Of a stretch of 17,723 bases of DNA, positions 1 through 9,777 are shown in pieces. The notes below the pieces were generated by a model. That model was given only the letters and a program-made list of their open reading frames with translations. It did not search any database and had not been told where the DNA came from. The translations under genes and the position numbers were made by a program. Each line of letters starts with the position of its first letter. Within the stretch, counting starts at the first letter, position 1. The DNA is from Cudoniella acicularis (lineage: Eukaryota; Ascomycota; Leotiomycetes; Helotiales; Helotiaceae), in assembly GCA_013054445.1 (NCBI GenBank), contig JAAMPI010001212.1, positions 1-17,723 of the forward strand. Reading direction: 5' to 3'.

Positions 1-409
1 CCCAGCATCCTCCCCACCGCCTCCAACGCCCCCACAATCCCCAAAACAGGCGTCCACGCCTCGCCCAGCAAATCCAAACATATCTCCCCCGTCTCCCACT
101 TCACATTCGGATGGCAGATCTTCGTTTCGAATTTTATCGTTGGGGGGAACGATGGGGTAGGTAGCAGGGACGCTGATGGAGAGGAGCCAGCGGCCCGCGG
201 TGTAGCCCGAGGAGCGGGGGAGGAAGGGTGGAGGCAGGAGGATGGCTTGCAGGGAGAGGAGGTTGGAGGAGGAGAGCGGGGAGAGGGCTTGGATTGTGGG
301 GTGTGAGGAGAGTGGGGGAGGTGTTGTAGGCTTGGAGTTCGGTGAGGATTCTTTTGGTGGGTGAGCGGGCGGAGGAAGATGATGAGGTGCCTTTGGATGT
401 GCTGGACAT
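1..409 (-). CDS. pex4: PEX4-like ubiquitin-conjugating enzyme E2 (C-terminus beyond window; two apparent frameshifts)
   Basis: The product should be an E2 enzyme; the PEX4 type mono-ubiquitinates the peroxisomal import receptor Pex5 so that it can be recycled. Reading from the ATG at 409, the N-terminus has a Ser-rich lead and then SPTKRILTELQAYN, the usual E2 first helix. The fold continues as SGYTAGRWLLSISVPATYP, PPTIKFETKICHPN and GEICLDLL. The HPN triad lies near 105-113 and the catalytic Cys codon is at 78-80; WTPVLGIVGALEAVGRMLG follows to the edge. These pieces lie in three different frames. The shifts fall at a C5 run (318-314) and a C6 run (147-142), and one base fewer in each restores one continuous E2 reading. 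No GT donor lies near the first shift, so an intron cannot explain it. Homopolymer sequencing error is likeliest; a decaying gene is possible. The E2 call is firm; the PEX4 subtype rests on the GEICLDLL...WTP pattern and is moderate. Confidence 0.8.
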
Positions 410-1510
410 TTTGGGTGTGCGTTTGTTTGGGTGTTCTTGGCGGTGTTGTGAGTGAGAGAGTTTTGATCTGATTTAATGTTGGCAATGCGCGCAGAGCTTG
501 CTTTCTGTTGTGTCGTGGATTGGGTGCTGTTGTGGTAGTTGTAGGGAAGCTCTAGTAGGCCCGTCGATATCCTTGTGCTCTGCCGAGGCTGAAGCGGCAA
601 GCCTGATTGTCTCGACTGTCAACTCTCATGTTAGAATAGGACCTTCAGTATCGATTGTAATTATAGCCCAATGAAACTTGAGCTTCTAAGACCTATTTTA
701 GATTTGTGGCAGATATTACCTACGCATTTCTCAAACTTCACATCTACTAGGCACATAGTTATTAAGGGTTTCGTAAATACGAGTACCTTATTGCAAAGTA
801 ATATATATTACTTTACCAAGAGCCTCACAATAACATTCGAGATGACCAGAGATTTTTTTTTACATAAGTATATTCATTATATTCGCATCAGCATCAGCGT
901 GCGAGCGTCTTGTGTATTCTAACTTTGTTGCTCAGTGACATTCCCTTCCCAGCGCCTTTAAAGACAGCCGGCCAGTACAAGAGCGCCAGTTAATACGCCA
1001 TTCCCTATCATCGCAAACATAATGTTGAAGTGAAAAGACTCTTCCTTCCCTCCCTCAGGGTCCGAGCCGTATGCCATATGGAGTAAAACCAACGCTAAAT
1101 CATCTTTATGCCCAGCGCAATCAATCCATCCTATCATTAAAATGTCTGTCAATCTTCAACCGCCCAATTCGTCGCTCTACATCTGACAATCTTTCCAAAC
1201 CCAGACAGGTCCAAATGCATATGCAGGAGTATGTCGCTCTCGAGATACAATATTGCAGTTCTGAATGCTTAATGCTGGAAAGAAACGCTCAAGCGCCACA
1301 GCAACGAATACACAAACACAGCATAGGATCCAACCCGAGCTAAGCTAAAGTGGTCCTAAAAGAAATATGCACGTAAAAGCCATTTTTGTTCATAATCTGA
1401 CACATCAACATGAGATCGGTAATAGCCTATCTTTTGTATTGGGTCCACTGAAGCTTCGAAAAGCACAGCAGATACTTGGTGAACCCGACGAGGATGGGAG
1501 TCGGATATTT
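410..1510. other. Intergenic: E2 5' flank and 3' flank of the 918-residue gene
   Basis: About 1.1 kb between the start of the E2 gene and the stop of the large minus-strand gene. The sequence is AT-richer than the flanking genes, with T-runs near 853-862. Short open frames exist, including a minus frame ending at 958 whose last 25 residues are hydrophobic, but none has a recognisable domain, so I call no gene. It should hold the E2 promoter and the large gene's 3' UTR and poly(A) site. Confidence 0.5.
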
Positions 1511-4267
1511 TCAGGTGGTAGTGTCCTTCGGCTTCCAAAACTGCATCATACGGCTAATGCGTTTGCTCTTACTTCCCTTCTCCTTTTTCTCCAAATCGGC
1601 AGCACTCGGAGCGCGGGACTCGATTGAAAGCTTGCTTTTTTCGCCATGTGAGCTACTGATAAGACGTGAAAGACTAGCCATACTTGATCGCTTGCGAGTA
1701 ACAGCTGCTGATGAGAGCGAAGCAGAACGCTGGCCATCTCGGAATTGAGGATTTTGAGCTACTGGATGGCCACTGTCCCTCGTCATAGTAGAATTGCTAC
1801 TGGTCAAAGATGGAACATCATCGACGGAATATCTCAATTCTGGACCAGGCTCGCCGAGCAACAACGATTGAAATCCTTGCTCATCGGTTACTGAAGATGG
1901 GGCAGTAGAGATGCGCTGAGCGTCGTAAGAAAAAGGGGACCGCGGTGAAGGGATCGAGGATTGAGTTGTGGATTGAGGACTCGTAGGAGTGAAATATGGT
2001 GGCTGCAAAGCAAATTGTTGAACTTCAACTGGGGCCAGTTCTTTTCCTGGGCGAGGTCGGAATGGCGGGGTAGCCGTTGAGTCTGATGAGCGAGCTCTAG
2101 AATCTGGCCTGGAAGATGTAGAATCATCCATAATTTCGACAGGGCTGGTCGCCTCTTCCAGGATAGGCTCATCCATCAAAGAAGTCGCAGAATGCTCCGA
2201 CTTGGCGGTACCGACTGTGCGACGATCACCCTCACTCAAGCTACTGCCCTTTCTCTTGATTCCACGGTTCAGATAACTTGCCCCATCATTATCAATATCG
2301 GACCCTTCATCTTCGACGTCCTCAACCTTAATATCAATTCCTGTATTAGTGCTGTTGTCGTCATCGAATTTAGATGAATCTTCCTTATCAGATGATGCTT
2401 TGGTATCCTCCCATTCGTCTTCGTCTTCTTCGAATACATCCTCCATTGCCATTGTCGAGCTACTACCGAGGCGGTGAAGACCAAATCGAGGGTTTTCGAA
2501 CTCGGGAGCACTCTCTGCGCGTCTGTGGTAATGCATGCCTGGGCCAGCAAAACCTCCTAGACCTGCCGCGCTGTGCATAGCCCGCTTCCTGGCCCCTGTT
2601 CTCTGTGAGACCTCCCAATCTTGGCCAAAGGTTGAGGGTGTGTTGAACGGTCCAAGAGCGGCATCCAGGTCAATCATTGGGCTCATTGTATCATCTTGAA
2701 CTGAGAGCTTCCGAGGCTTCCAAGATGCTATGTTGGTCTCCAGTGGAGGAGCAGAGTGTGGCGGTTCAGAAGTACTAGATTCAAATCCTGATGCCTCTGC
2801 CATGGAAGGATAAGATCTGTGAGGTGGAGTCGGCGAACGACGATTGAGTTTCTGCTTTTGGCTACGCTGCCGGGTCTTTCTGCCAAGAATAGAACCTGCC
2901 CACATTCGTACCTTCTTCTGCTTTTTACTTGGCTTCCTAGAGAGAGAGGATTGCCTCGAGTTAGATCTCTCGATCGACTGGATTGGAACATCTGATACAG
3001 CAAATTTTGGATCTGGGGAAATGATATCGGATTGTACAAGCTTGCTCTCTTTGCCTTCCTTGCCTGCTGACGATGCACTAGTTGGTCGAGACTTTGGTGA
3101 TGATTCGCCGGATGGCGACTCGTGACCAAAGAAAGACCATTTCTTGGCTGATCTGGGGGTTGATGGAGCAGATGAGGCGGTAGCTGCCACCTCTGAGAGC
3201 ATAGGGATAGCGTTGCGGTGTCTTGGGCTATCAGCATCATGCGTATGGTCTCGATCTAGGATTGGCTCTGCAGTTCTTGGTCGGGTATCAGTTCTACGAC
3301 TTCCAAGTGACATGCCGCGGCTGTCTTTTGAAGGGGGTGAGGAAGTCCCAGCAGAGATGATCGATGACATGCTGTTTGACACTGAATGGCCTGGTCTCAT
3401 GGTAACAGTTGAGGAGCTATCGGATGATACCAGGGACAGCGGACGAGGAATAAATTCAACAAGATTGTCAGAAAACCCAACGCGAGGACGGTTCAATGGC
3501 TTGAGCGGCATCGCCGTAGTTGTAGTATTATCAGCTGGAGCCGCCAAGTCCAGTTCCTCCTTTGTACGTTGCATGGCAGTGTCCATGGATCCCGGAAATG
3601 GCGAGTGTTGCAATTCGTGATCACCGGAGGGTGAACAAGGGGCGGAGTTGCCACGAGCAGTCGTTGGGCTTGTCGGCGGCTTGAGAATCATAGAGAGATC
3701 GTGACCAGAGATAGCGGCTGAGCGAACATGCCTATGTCCTCTGTGTGCTCGAGATGGTCCAGAGGTAGTTGGGGGAGGTATTCCGTCCTTTTGAGCTGGT
3801 GAGGTCGACATCGATCCCAGCGAAATGCCATCCTTTCCGTCTGCCCCTACAAACTCACTTGCTACCCTCTGATATGAACTGGGTCTTGATGGTATGTTCC
3901 GCGATCTGGGTGTTAAAGGCGCATCTGCCGAGCCAAAGGAAAAGGCAGGCAATTCTGGTGTTCGCGGAGTTCGTCTCAAGTTATCCTTTTCAATATCACC
4001 CGTGACCGACCTTGATCCGCTTGTTACGTCGATAGCAGACATCGGGCGTCTACCAGTAGCTCTCGAAAAGGACGAAGGCGCGGAAGATGAGGTCGATTTG
4101 ACTGGCTTCGCTGGGAATACGAATGACGGTAGGGGTAGCGGCCCATTATTTGCTCGAGTAGCCTGTACATCGGGAATAGTAGGTGAGGACTGTGCGATCG
4201 TCTCGTCGTTCCTGTCGAGATTGTTCGAATTAATTGCGATACTTTCAGCCATCGCCATCGTAGCCAT
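1511..4267 (-). CDS. Ser/Pro-rich disordered protein, 'cell wall proline rich protein' family of Pezizomycotina
   Basis: A single intronless frame of 918 residues starting MATMAMAESIAI. I recognise the general family carried in ascomycete genomes as 'cell wall proline rich protein', with the short conserved blocks LPAFSFGSADAPLTPRS (about 106-122), GHRHVRSAAISGHDLSMILK (177-196), IDLDAALGPFNTP (532-544) and GEPGPELRYSVDDVPSLTSS (805-824). A basic block, RKPSKKQKKVRMWAGSILGR (444-463), resembles a nuclear localisation signal. A strongly acidic stretch spans about 609-660. The last 60 residues are basic and end KRISRMMQFWKPKDTTT, which could bind membrane or partners. There is no signal peptide, membrane segment or GPI signal, so despite its label the protein is probably intracellular. 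The many SP/TP sites suggest heavy phosphorylation (inference). The biochemical role is unknown. The gene diverges from the mitochondrial-type gene at 7213. Confidence 0.88.
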   Translation of the reverse strand: MATMAMAESIAINSNNLDRNDETIAQSSPTIPDVQATRANNGPLPLPSFVFPAKPVKSTSSSAPSSFSRATGRRPMSAIDVTSGSRSVTGDIEKDNLRRTPRTPELPAFSFGSADAPLTPRSRNIPSRPSSYQRVASEFVGADGKDGISLGSMSTSPAQKDGIPPPTTSGPSRAHRGHRHVRSAAISGHDLSMILKPPTSPTTARGNSAPCSPSGDHELQHSPFPGSMDTAMQRTKEELDLAAPADNTTTTAMPLKPLNRPRVGFSDNLVEFIPRPLSLVSSDSSSTVTMRPGHSVSNSMSSIISAGTSSPPSKDSRGMSLGSRRTDTRPRTAEPILDRDHTHDADSPRHRNAIPMLSEVAATASSAPSTPRSAKKWSFFGHESPSGESSPKSRPTSASSAGKEGKESKLVQSDIISPDPKFAVSDVPIQSIERSNSRQSSLSRKPSKKQKKVRMWAGSILGRKTRQRSQKQKLNRRSPTPPHRSYPSMAEASGFESSTSEPPHSAPPLETNIASWKPRKLSVQDDTMSPMIDLDAALGPFNTPSTFGQDWEVSQRTGARKRAMHSAAGLGGFAGPGMHYHRRAESAPEFENPRFGLHRLGSSSTMAMEDVFEEDEDEWEDTKASSDKEDSSKFDDDNSTNTGIDIKVEDVEDEGSDIDNDGASYLNRGIKRKGSSLSEGDRRTVGTAKSEHSATSLMDEPILEEATSPVEIMDDSTSSRPDSRARSSDSTATPPFRPRPGKELAPVEVQQFALQPPYFTPTSPQSTTQSSIPSPRSPFSYDAQRISTAPSSVTDEQGFQSLLLGEPGPELRYSVDDVPSLTSSNSTMTRDSGHPVAQNPQFRDGQRSASLSSAAVTRKRSSMASLSRLISSSHGEKSKLSIESRAPSAADLEKKEKGSKSKRISRMMQFWKPKDTTT

Positions 4268-4616
4268 TATTCCAACGCCGCACGGCGGCCAATCTTGGAT
4301 TTCCAGCTAAAGGAGGGTCATAAATTCGCGGGCGAGAAAGGAACTCGGTGCGATTGTGCGGAGAGGTTCTCGAGTATTGATGATCGGGAGCCTTGTTGGA
4401 CGGAGACTCCAGCGACAATAAGCCACGAGAAATACTGAGCGCAAGAGGTCAGAGGAAATTCAATGATGATGCGGAAATAGGGACAAAGACTCTCTCTCGA
4501 ATCCGAACATACAAAAGAGTTGATTCAGTCCGTTTTTATTCAGCAGGCGTCGAGTTGATTCGATAATAGGTGTCGATTCGGTGGGATCGTCGTCCTGATG
4601 ATTGCAGCCTCACGCT

Positions 4617-4648
4617 CTGCTGATGCTGATGCTGATGCTGATTCTGAT
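4617..4648. repeat. TGATGC hexanucleotide microsatellite
   Basis: About three and a half perfect TGATGC units, followed by a degenerate TCTGAT unit. It lies about 350 bp upstream of the ATG of the 918-residue gene, probably in its promoter or 5' UTR. No function is implied. Confidence 0.8.
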
Positions 4649-4959
4649 TTCCAAAGGAGTGTGGGGGTGGTAATGAGCGAACGGTCCAAAAGACAAACCA
4701 GCAATCAAGACGATTGCATGAGGTCTAGAGGCCAAAGGTGGTTAAGATGTACTTGGTTGTTGATGTTGCAAATCCAAGGTTGTCGAGGGGAGGACTTTCA
4801 AAGTTCGGTTAGGTCGCTCGTTAGCACAACGGGGCGGCGCCAAGTGGTAATACGGGTACGGAACAAATTCTGGAAAAACACTACGACTCCTGTGTACGAA
4901 GTACGGGAATGCACACTTTAGTATAGGGGACCTGTCAAATTTATTATTTCCTATTTCCT

Positions 4960-5810
4960 ACAACTGCATGCCCAACCATCCCTCCACGACCATCGAGAAC
5001 GGTTGCTGTGGCCGCCGGCACTCGTGCATATTCTGCCCCAGGATGCAGAGCATTTTGGGGAGGTCCTTCTTCCTTTCAGGGGCAACATGGGGGACAGCGA
5101 AATACCGCCCTCGCACAAAGATCGCAGCGCAGCAGCCATGTAACACTTCCTTCTCCCCCCTTGGGTCCCAGATGGCTGGGCAATTGGCGATTGTGTGAGG
5201 GGACGACATGCACGATGGGTATCTCTCGAGCAATGGTCTTCCACAAAGCAGGTACCGGTACGGTGCATTTGTCCTTTTGCTGCTTCCCACACCTCTTGAT
5301 CACAGGTTCACGGGCGTGATCAACCTTGGAAGTTGGAACACCGCCGCATCCACGTCTGCATCTGGCAGAAGCAACAAGCAGAGGCAATTACACTCTGTCC
5401 TCCTGACTGCTCTTGCTTTCCCATCTCCCAAGACACCTGGGAGCCTCCGGTCAGACTTCAGAGACAGAACCGCGCTGCGGGGCTCGCTCATTTTAAGTTT
5501 TCAAGACAATAATAGCACAAATCGTCATCAGCCATTATTGTCAAATCTTGCTGGCAATAGAACCAATCTTCTTCGGAGCGATTCTCATGGGCAAATCCAG
5601 GTCAGCTTCGCATACAAACCCGAATAGGGAGTCGTGGGCCTTGAAGTCGAGGAACCCCCCTCTGCAGGCTGCTGCAGCCCGCAGGTGCGCCGTCCAGGGG
5701 CGAGATTGAGGGCAACAGACGGCGATGATTCGCCGCTGGCAGGCTGGCAGCCAGCCCTGAGCCAAGAGGACCACCGCATTCAACCATGACCCAGCCGACC
5801 CACATCATGA
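4960..5810. other. GC-rich, stop-poor island with no recognised product
   Basis: This stretch looks visibly more GC-rich than the DNA on either side. On the minus strand, all three frames are open together around 5076-5290 and again around 5602-5779; plus frames are open as well. Such simultaneous openness usually reflects base composition rather than coding. One minus frame ending at 4958 encodes a Cys-containing segment around CCAAIFVRGRYFAVPHVAP that looks protein-like, but I cannot tie it to a family or to splice sites. Alternatives are an exon of an unrecognised gene or a CpG-rich remnant of a transferred or duplicated segment. Confidence 0.3.
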
Positions 5811-5980
5811 TTTTCCGAGATAACCTCAGAACCCTGAATTATCACCACTTTGAAGATCACTCAGCCGAGCAACCAACCACAGCCCAAGGCTCCGGAAACC
5901 TGTGAAATGAAAAGAAAAACACTGCTGTCAGTCTTCAAATCCTCCAACTTAGAACCGAAGGGATTTTGAAAACATATATT

Positions 5981-6004
5981 TCTTCTCCTATGCGGTGGAG
6001 AAGA
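5981..6004. repeat. 8-bp perfect inverted repeat (hairpin)
   Basis: TCTTCTCC (5981-5988) and GGAGAAGA (5997-6004) are perfect complements around an 8-nt loop. It lies 150 bp before the larger hairpin at 6156-6196. It could be chance or part of a structured transcript. Confidence 0.45.
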
Positions 6005-6155
6005 GGTTGTCCCCATCTTGGCGTTTCTTCATGGCACAGCGCAGAACGGCGATGCCGATGCTTCATACCGAAAGGGTTTAAGGGACTCCGCGTTTGCGCA
6101 TGCACGGGCTAGCATACAGTAAGCCCTCGAACTTCTTAACTCGAAGAGGAATACC

Positions 6156-6196
6156 GGCGGTTTGAGCCTTCGAGACTTAGGCTTGAAAGCCGTCGC
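6156..6196 (+). other. Strong 15-bp hairpin, possible structured RNA
   Basis: CGGCGG plus TTTGAGCCT (6156-6170) pairs with AGGCTTGAA (6180-6188) and CCGTCG (6191-6196). The loop is 9 nt (6171-6179) and a 2-nt bulge interrupts the 3' arm. Three of the 15 pairs are G-T wobbles when read as plus-strand RNA, which favours a plus-strand transcript over a simple DNA palindrome. No known ncRNA family is recognised. Confidence 0.4.
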
Positions 6197-7073
6197 TCAT
6201 TGGAGGAGAAAAAGCAAGGCTAAGCAACTGCTGTCAGCCTTCCTCCAGAATTGTTTCCCGTGAAAAGCAAAGGCCTCTTGACGGGACCTCCATCGATCCA
6301 GCAAGCCACAAGGTCTAAAATAAAATCCACTCCACTTCTTATGATATTGGTGCTGTATTATACTTCACAGAAGAAGCTCAATGTCTGTTGATACTTTTTC
6401 GAAAAAATATGCTGTCTTTTATGAATGTATTTCTTCGAATACTTCACAGCCTTGGATGCGCAAAAACGATTAGAACGGTTATTTCCGGGCCGAGAGACAC
6501 ATTCAACCCGTGAAATGAAGGCATTACTTCCACGAAAGACACTTCAAGTAAAGTGTGGCAAGACCTTCAGTCATGACCTCAGCTGAAATTTACCTTTTAT
6601 GTTTCACTGTGAGACTATCTCTACCGGCAATTCTACCGACAAATGATGTAAACATTCCGTCCGCATTGCTCTCTGAAACCAAAGAAAGTGGTGTCTCGAA
6701 GGAAAATAAAGACCGTCGCACTGTCAGGTGAGAGCGTTGTAAGACTTGGCTGCATAAGCCACTATTTATCTGTCTTGTACACAGGTCAAGATCCTAACTT
6801 GTTCCTTCTTCTAATTACAAGATCTTGCCTGCTCTGTGTTATTTGCAACTTGCAAAACCGGGATTTATGTGATGGGTCTTCTCGAGAAAGCTCATACGCC
6901 AAGAAGTGTCAACGCCGTAGAGAAACGTAAAAGGAAATGACTAAAACAAAAATTACAACTGAATAAAGGAAGACAATTGAAATGTTCATCAAACGAATGC
7001 CACAAAATGCGCCTCTATTCAGAGCACTCGAAAGATTTCCCGCCTTCCCCTGTCACTCAACAACCTAATGTTA

Positions 7074-7083
7074 GACACGTGAT
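7074..7083. promoter_or_regulatory. CACGTG E-box (RTCACGTG on the minus strand)
   Basis: CACGTG at 7076-7081 is followed by ATCAC, so the minus strand reads GATCACGTG and fits the RTCACGTG site bound by Cbf1-type bHLH factors in fungi. It is 132 bp upstream of the preferred ATG at 7213 but only 42 bp from the upstream in-frame ATG at 7123, which favours transcription starting downstream of it and the later ATG being used. Binding is inferred from sequence only. Confidence 0.45.
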
Positions 7084-7212
7084 CACATTTTGGGCTACCG
7101 TAATCTCACATCGACATCCAGTATGTTGATTTTCTTGCGTTTGCAAAACAGAACCCTGCGGAAACCTCGACAACGTCAGCCTGCGTTAACGTCAATATCA
7201 TCTGTGTCCGAG

Positions 7213-9135
7213 ATGCTGATTGGGCGTGGCTTGGTGAGAGCAAGCTTACGTCTCAAGAATTTGACCCTTCATCAAACGATTTCGACTCGATGCTTTCATC
7301 TCGATTCTCGAGATCATGCGCAACCGAAAGCTAAGTATTTGCACAGGCATGTAATTCTCAGACAAAAAAGCTATGATGCCGCAGAGCAAGTTCAAGAAAG
7401 CCATGGTGCTTCAGAGAAACTTCCTCGTTTTCAGCTTTCAGTATTTGCAAAGTCACCTAGTCCCGAGGTATGTGTCACCAAATGCCTATTTTCATCTTTG
7501 CTTGTCACTCTTCTTACAATCTCTAGGCTCAATCTTTTGTCCTGCAATATTTAAGGGAACGATTTATTCTGTCGTTTCATAAACCGGAATTGCCCAGTCA
7601 AAAGGACCAGGCTTTGGTTATACTAGCCACACCAGAGTTTGCTACATGGCTAGAGGACATTGAATTTCTCAAAGATGTTCTTCAGGCCATCGCCAAACCC
7701 TCACGTAAACGAGACGAAAGCTCTCTCCATCTAGACTTCAGCATTGTCTGTGCATGCGTCGATGGATTAGCAAATTCTATCGGATATTCTTCAACCAAGA
7801 AAGTCCAACAAATGCCTCTGCCTCCAGGGCTGTCTTTTCTTCAAGGATCCCTTCATGACATACTCCCTGGCCTCTGGGAGAACGAGGATCACGCGGGGCA
7901 CAACGAAGATTTGCTATCCAGTCTTACTTTTTCAGGTAGTGACGCAAAATGGGACACCGATCTCACACTACCTTTGGCTAACACACTTTTTACAAATGGC
8001 CGAAAATCGACTCTCATTATATCAAAATGGCAACTTAGTCGCGGGTCCTTTAAAAAGGTCAAAAGTTTCGAAAAGAAAAATCAAACCATTAATGTATTTA
8101 ATGGGATGAAGAGTCTCGAACCCAGCATCCCTGTACTTCCTTTAACGCCTCCTCGAACAATTGCTAGTGGTCTCGGAAATATAGTCCGCACTCTCCAATT
8201 CGGTCAGGAGGATATAGGCCCTGCTTCCCGGGAACTAGAAGAATGTGTTGACGAGTACTTGAAATTGAGCAAAGACGCAAATCAAAGCTCCCCAAAATTC
8301 TCGGTTTGGGCTTTGATAATTCCAGACCACATCATGCGGCCGTTAGAGGAATTACAGGGATTCCGGATTGACCTTACCCCAAAACAAATTTCCTCGTACA
8401 GGCAGGGTAAACAATATGTCGGATTCTGGATTAGCAAAGGGGCTATATTTGCCCGTGTTGGTATGTTGTTATCTTTCTCTTAAAGCGAGTGTTTACTCGC
8501 CATTTTACTAACAATTTTCGACAGTGAGTGGAGGTGGAGGCTGGGGCTTGAAACAAGGCCTTTTGTCGTTGGATCCTGAAACCAGCTACAGCAATATAGA
8601 TGATATCCTTCCAGACTCATCCATGTCTTTTCAAGAGCAACAGAGCTCAGCATTGGGAAACATCGCCCAGTCAGGTGCTCGCATTCAGTTCTTTGTATGC
8701 AATCCAAAAAATCACCTATGGAGCCCAAATGAGCGTCGAATAAGAAATTTACATCCTAGTCGTTCCGATGCTTGGACTGTTGTTTTTGGCACAGCTCCAA
8801 GCACAATGGATGAGATCCCGTCCCAAGCTCCAGAGGATGATAAAGTTCAAGATGGGCACAGCGTGGATAGAGTTGTATTTGGGCATTTTGGGTATGTTTC
8901 ACAGTCCGGCCTATTCATAAAGAGTAGGTTGGAAAAGGATAAAGTTTCGGAAGAGGAGGGTAACACTACTCTGATTGAAACCAAAGTCGACGCCCCTTTT
9001 TCATACTACTCTACAGTTACCGAAGAACAATCTATCACACAGAAAATCCGAAGGTTTTCAAACCAATCACGACAGAAATCGACAACTAGGGAGAGTCTGA
9101 AAATAAAGCGGATTCCCGGTTTGCGAAGGAGCTAA
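7213..9135 (+). CDS. Conserved fungal protein with mitochondrial presequence and SGGGGWG motif
   Basis: Three exons, 7213-7467, 7527-8460 and 8525-9135, join in frame to give 599 residues. The introns are 59 nt (GTATGT...TAG) and 64 nt (GTATGT, perfect TACTAAC branch point, CAG). I chose the ATG at 7213 because it opens with MLIGRGLVRASLRLKNLTLH, an Arg-rich, acid-free amphipathic segment typical of mitochondrial presequences. An in-frame ATG at 7123 would add 30 residues. The body has no membrane segment that I see. The clearest block spans the exon 2/3 junction: ISKGAIFARVV then SGGGGWGLKQGLLSLDPE (398-415). Another conserved-looking block is NTLFTNGRKSTLIISKW. It resembles Pezizomycotina proteins labelled 'V-type c subunit family protein', a name I recall with low certainty. 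The function is unknown; a mitochondrial matrix or inner-membrane-associated role is inferred. The Yra1-like gene follows on the same strand 640 bp downstream with its own promoter. Confidence 0.85.
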
Positions 9136-9777
9136 AAATTTCCATGAATTGGACATCTTGCACCTTCTCGATTAGCAGGTACACACTCTTGGATGATGTG
9201 AAATCCAAGCTAGATTTAGACAACGGAGTGTTGGATCCTTAGCTAGGTTGTAATTCTAAATCGGTGGGTTGTGGTCAACAAAAGGAGTTCGTCATCAGCA
9301 GGCCCCATGCTATTGGAGAACATGCCTCGAAGTTGTTGTAAGATAGTGTCTGAACATTGGGTCAAAAATCAGCAACATGACAAAGAATCAAACCGAATGC
9401 CGTACTAATTTATATCTTGCCAAGGTAGAACTATACTTGATAACTATAATATAAGATGTTCATGACATTGGGAATTGTATTTTTATATTTTACCGCGGAC
9501 TTTGATCCCATCAGTAATGTTTTACAAATTTTCATACAGTAGTTCATCAGGTTAACGCTAAACACGAGGCCAGTAGGGAAGAAAGAGCTTAAAAAGAACA
9601 GTCTAACATCCATCACGTGATATCGCTCGTAGCGACGTTCGCTGGAGGCTTTGGCGAGGGAGCTCGACTTCAAGACTCGACTGACCTCTTGAATATCAAA
9701 ATACTTCCACCACCCCTTCCCAACTTTCGACCCGACTCAGGCAGTCACTCTCCTCACAATATCTGCAATAACGCAAG
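9136..9777. other. Intergenic: 3' flank of the mitochondrial-type gene and promoter of the Yra1-like gene
   Basis: About 640 bp between two tandem plus-strand genes. The first part is AT-rich, as expected for a 3' UTR and poly(A) region, with TATAATATAAG near 9445-9456. The second part carries the palindromic E-box at 9612-9621 and a pyrimidine-containing leader just before the ATG at 9778. No gene is seen. Confidence 0.55.
9612..9621. promoter_or_regulatory. ATCACGTGAT palindromic E-box upstream of the Yra1-like gene
   Basis: A perfect 10-bp palindrome centred on CACGTG, matching RTCACGTG on both strands, about 157 bp upstream of the ATG. This is the classic Cbf1-type bHLH site. The neighbouring upstream gene has the same core at 7076-7081, so the two may share a regulator (inference). 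Confidence 0.5.

Larger units (their letters stand above)
4268..7212. other. Divergent intergenic region, 2.9 kb
   Basis: This region lies between two divergently transcribed genes and should hold both promoters and 5' UTRs. It contains a short TGATGC repeat (4617-4648), a GC-rich stop-poor island (about 4960-5810), two strong hairpins (5981-6004 and 6156-6196), and AT-richer sequence from about 6300 to 7060. Open frames up to about 140 codons occur on both strands, but I recognise no protein, splice pattern or RNA family. Confidence 0.5.

Noticed and set aside
958..1152. Minus-strand 64-codon frame ending in a hydrophobic segment
   Set aside because: No family match, no promoter or splice context, and it lies in the 3' flank of the large gene; hydrophobic ends of this length arise by chance.
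2728..3620. Open frames of 93-170 codons on both strands inside the 918-residue gene
   Set aside because: Composition shadows of the long Ser/Pro-rich coding frame on the minus strand.
5541..5808. Three overlapping minus frames considered as a small gene
   Set aside because: All three frames are open together, so composition is the simplest explanation; no homologue recognised.
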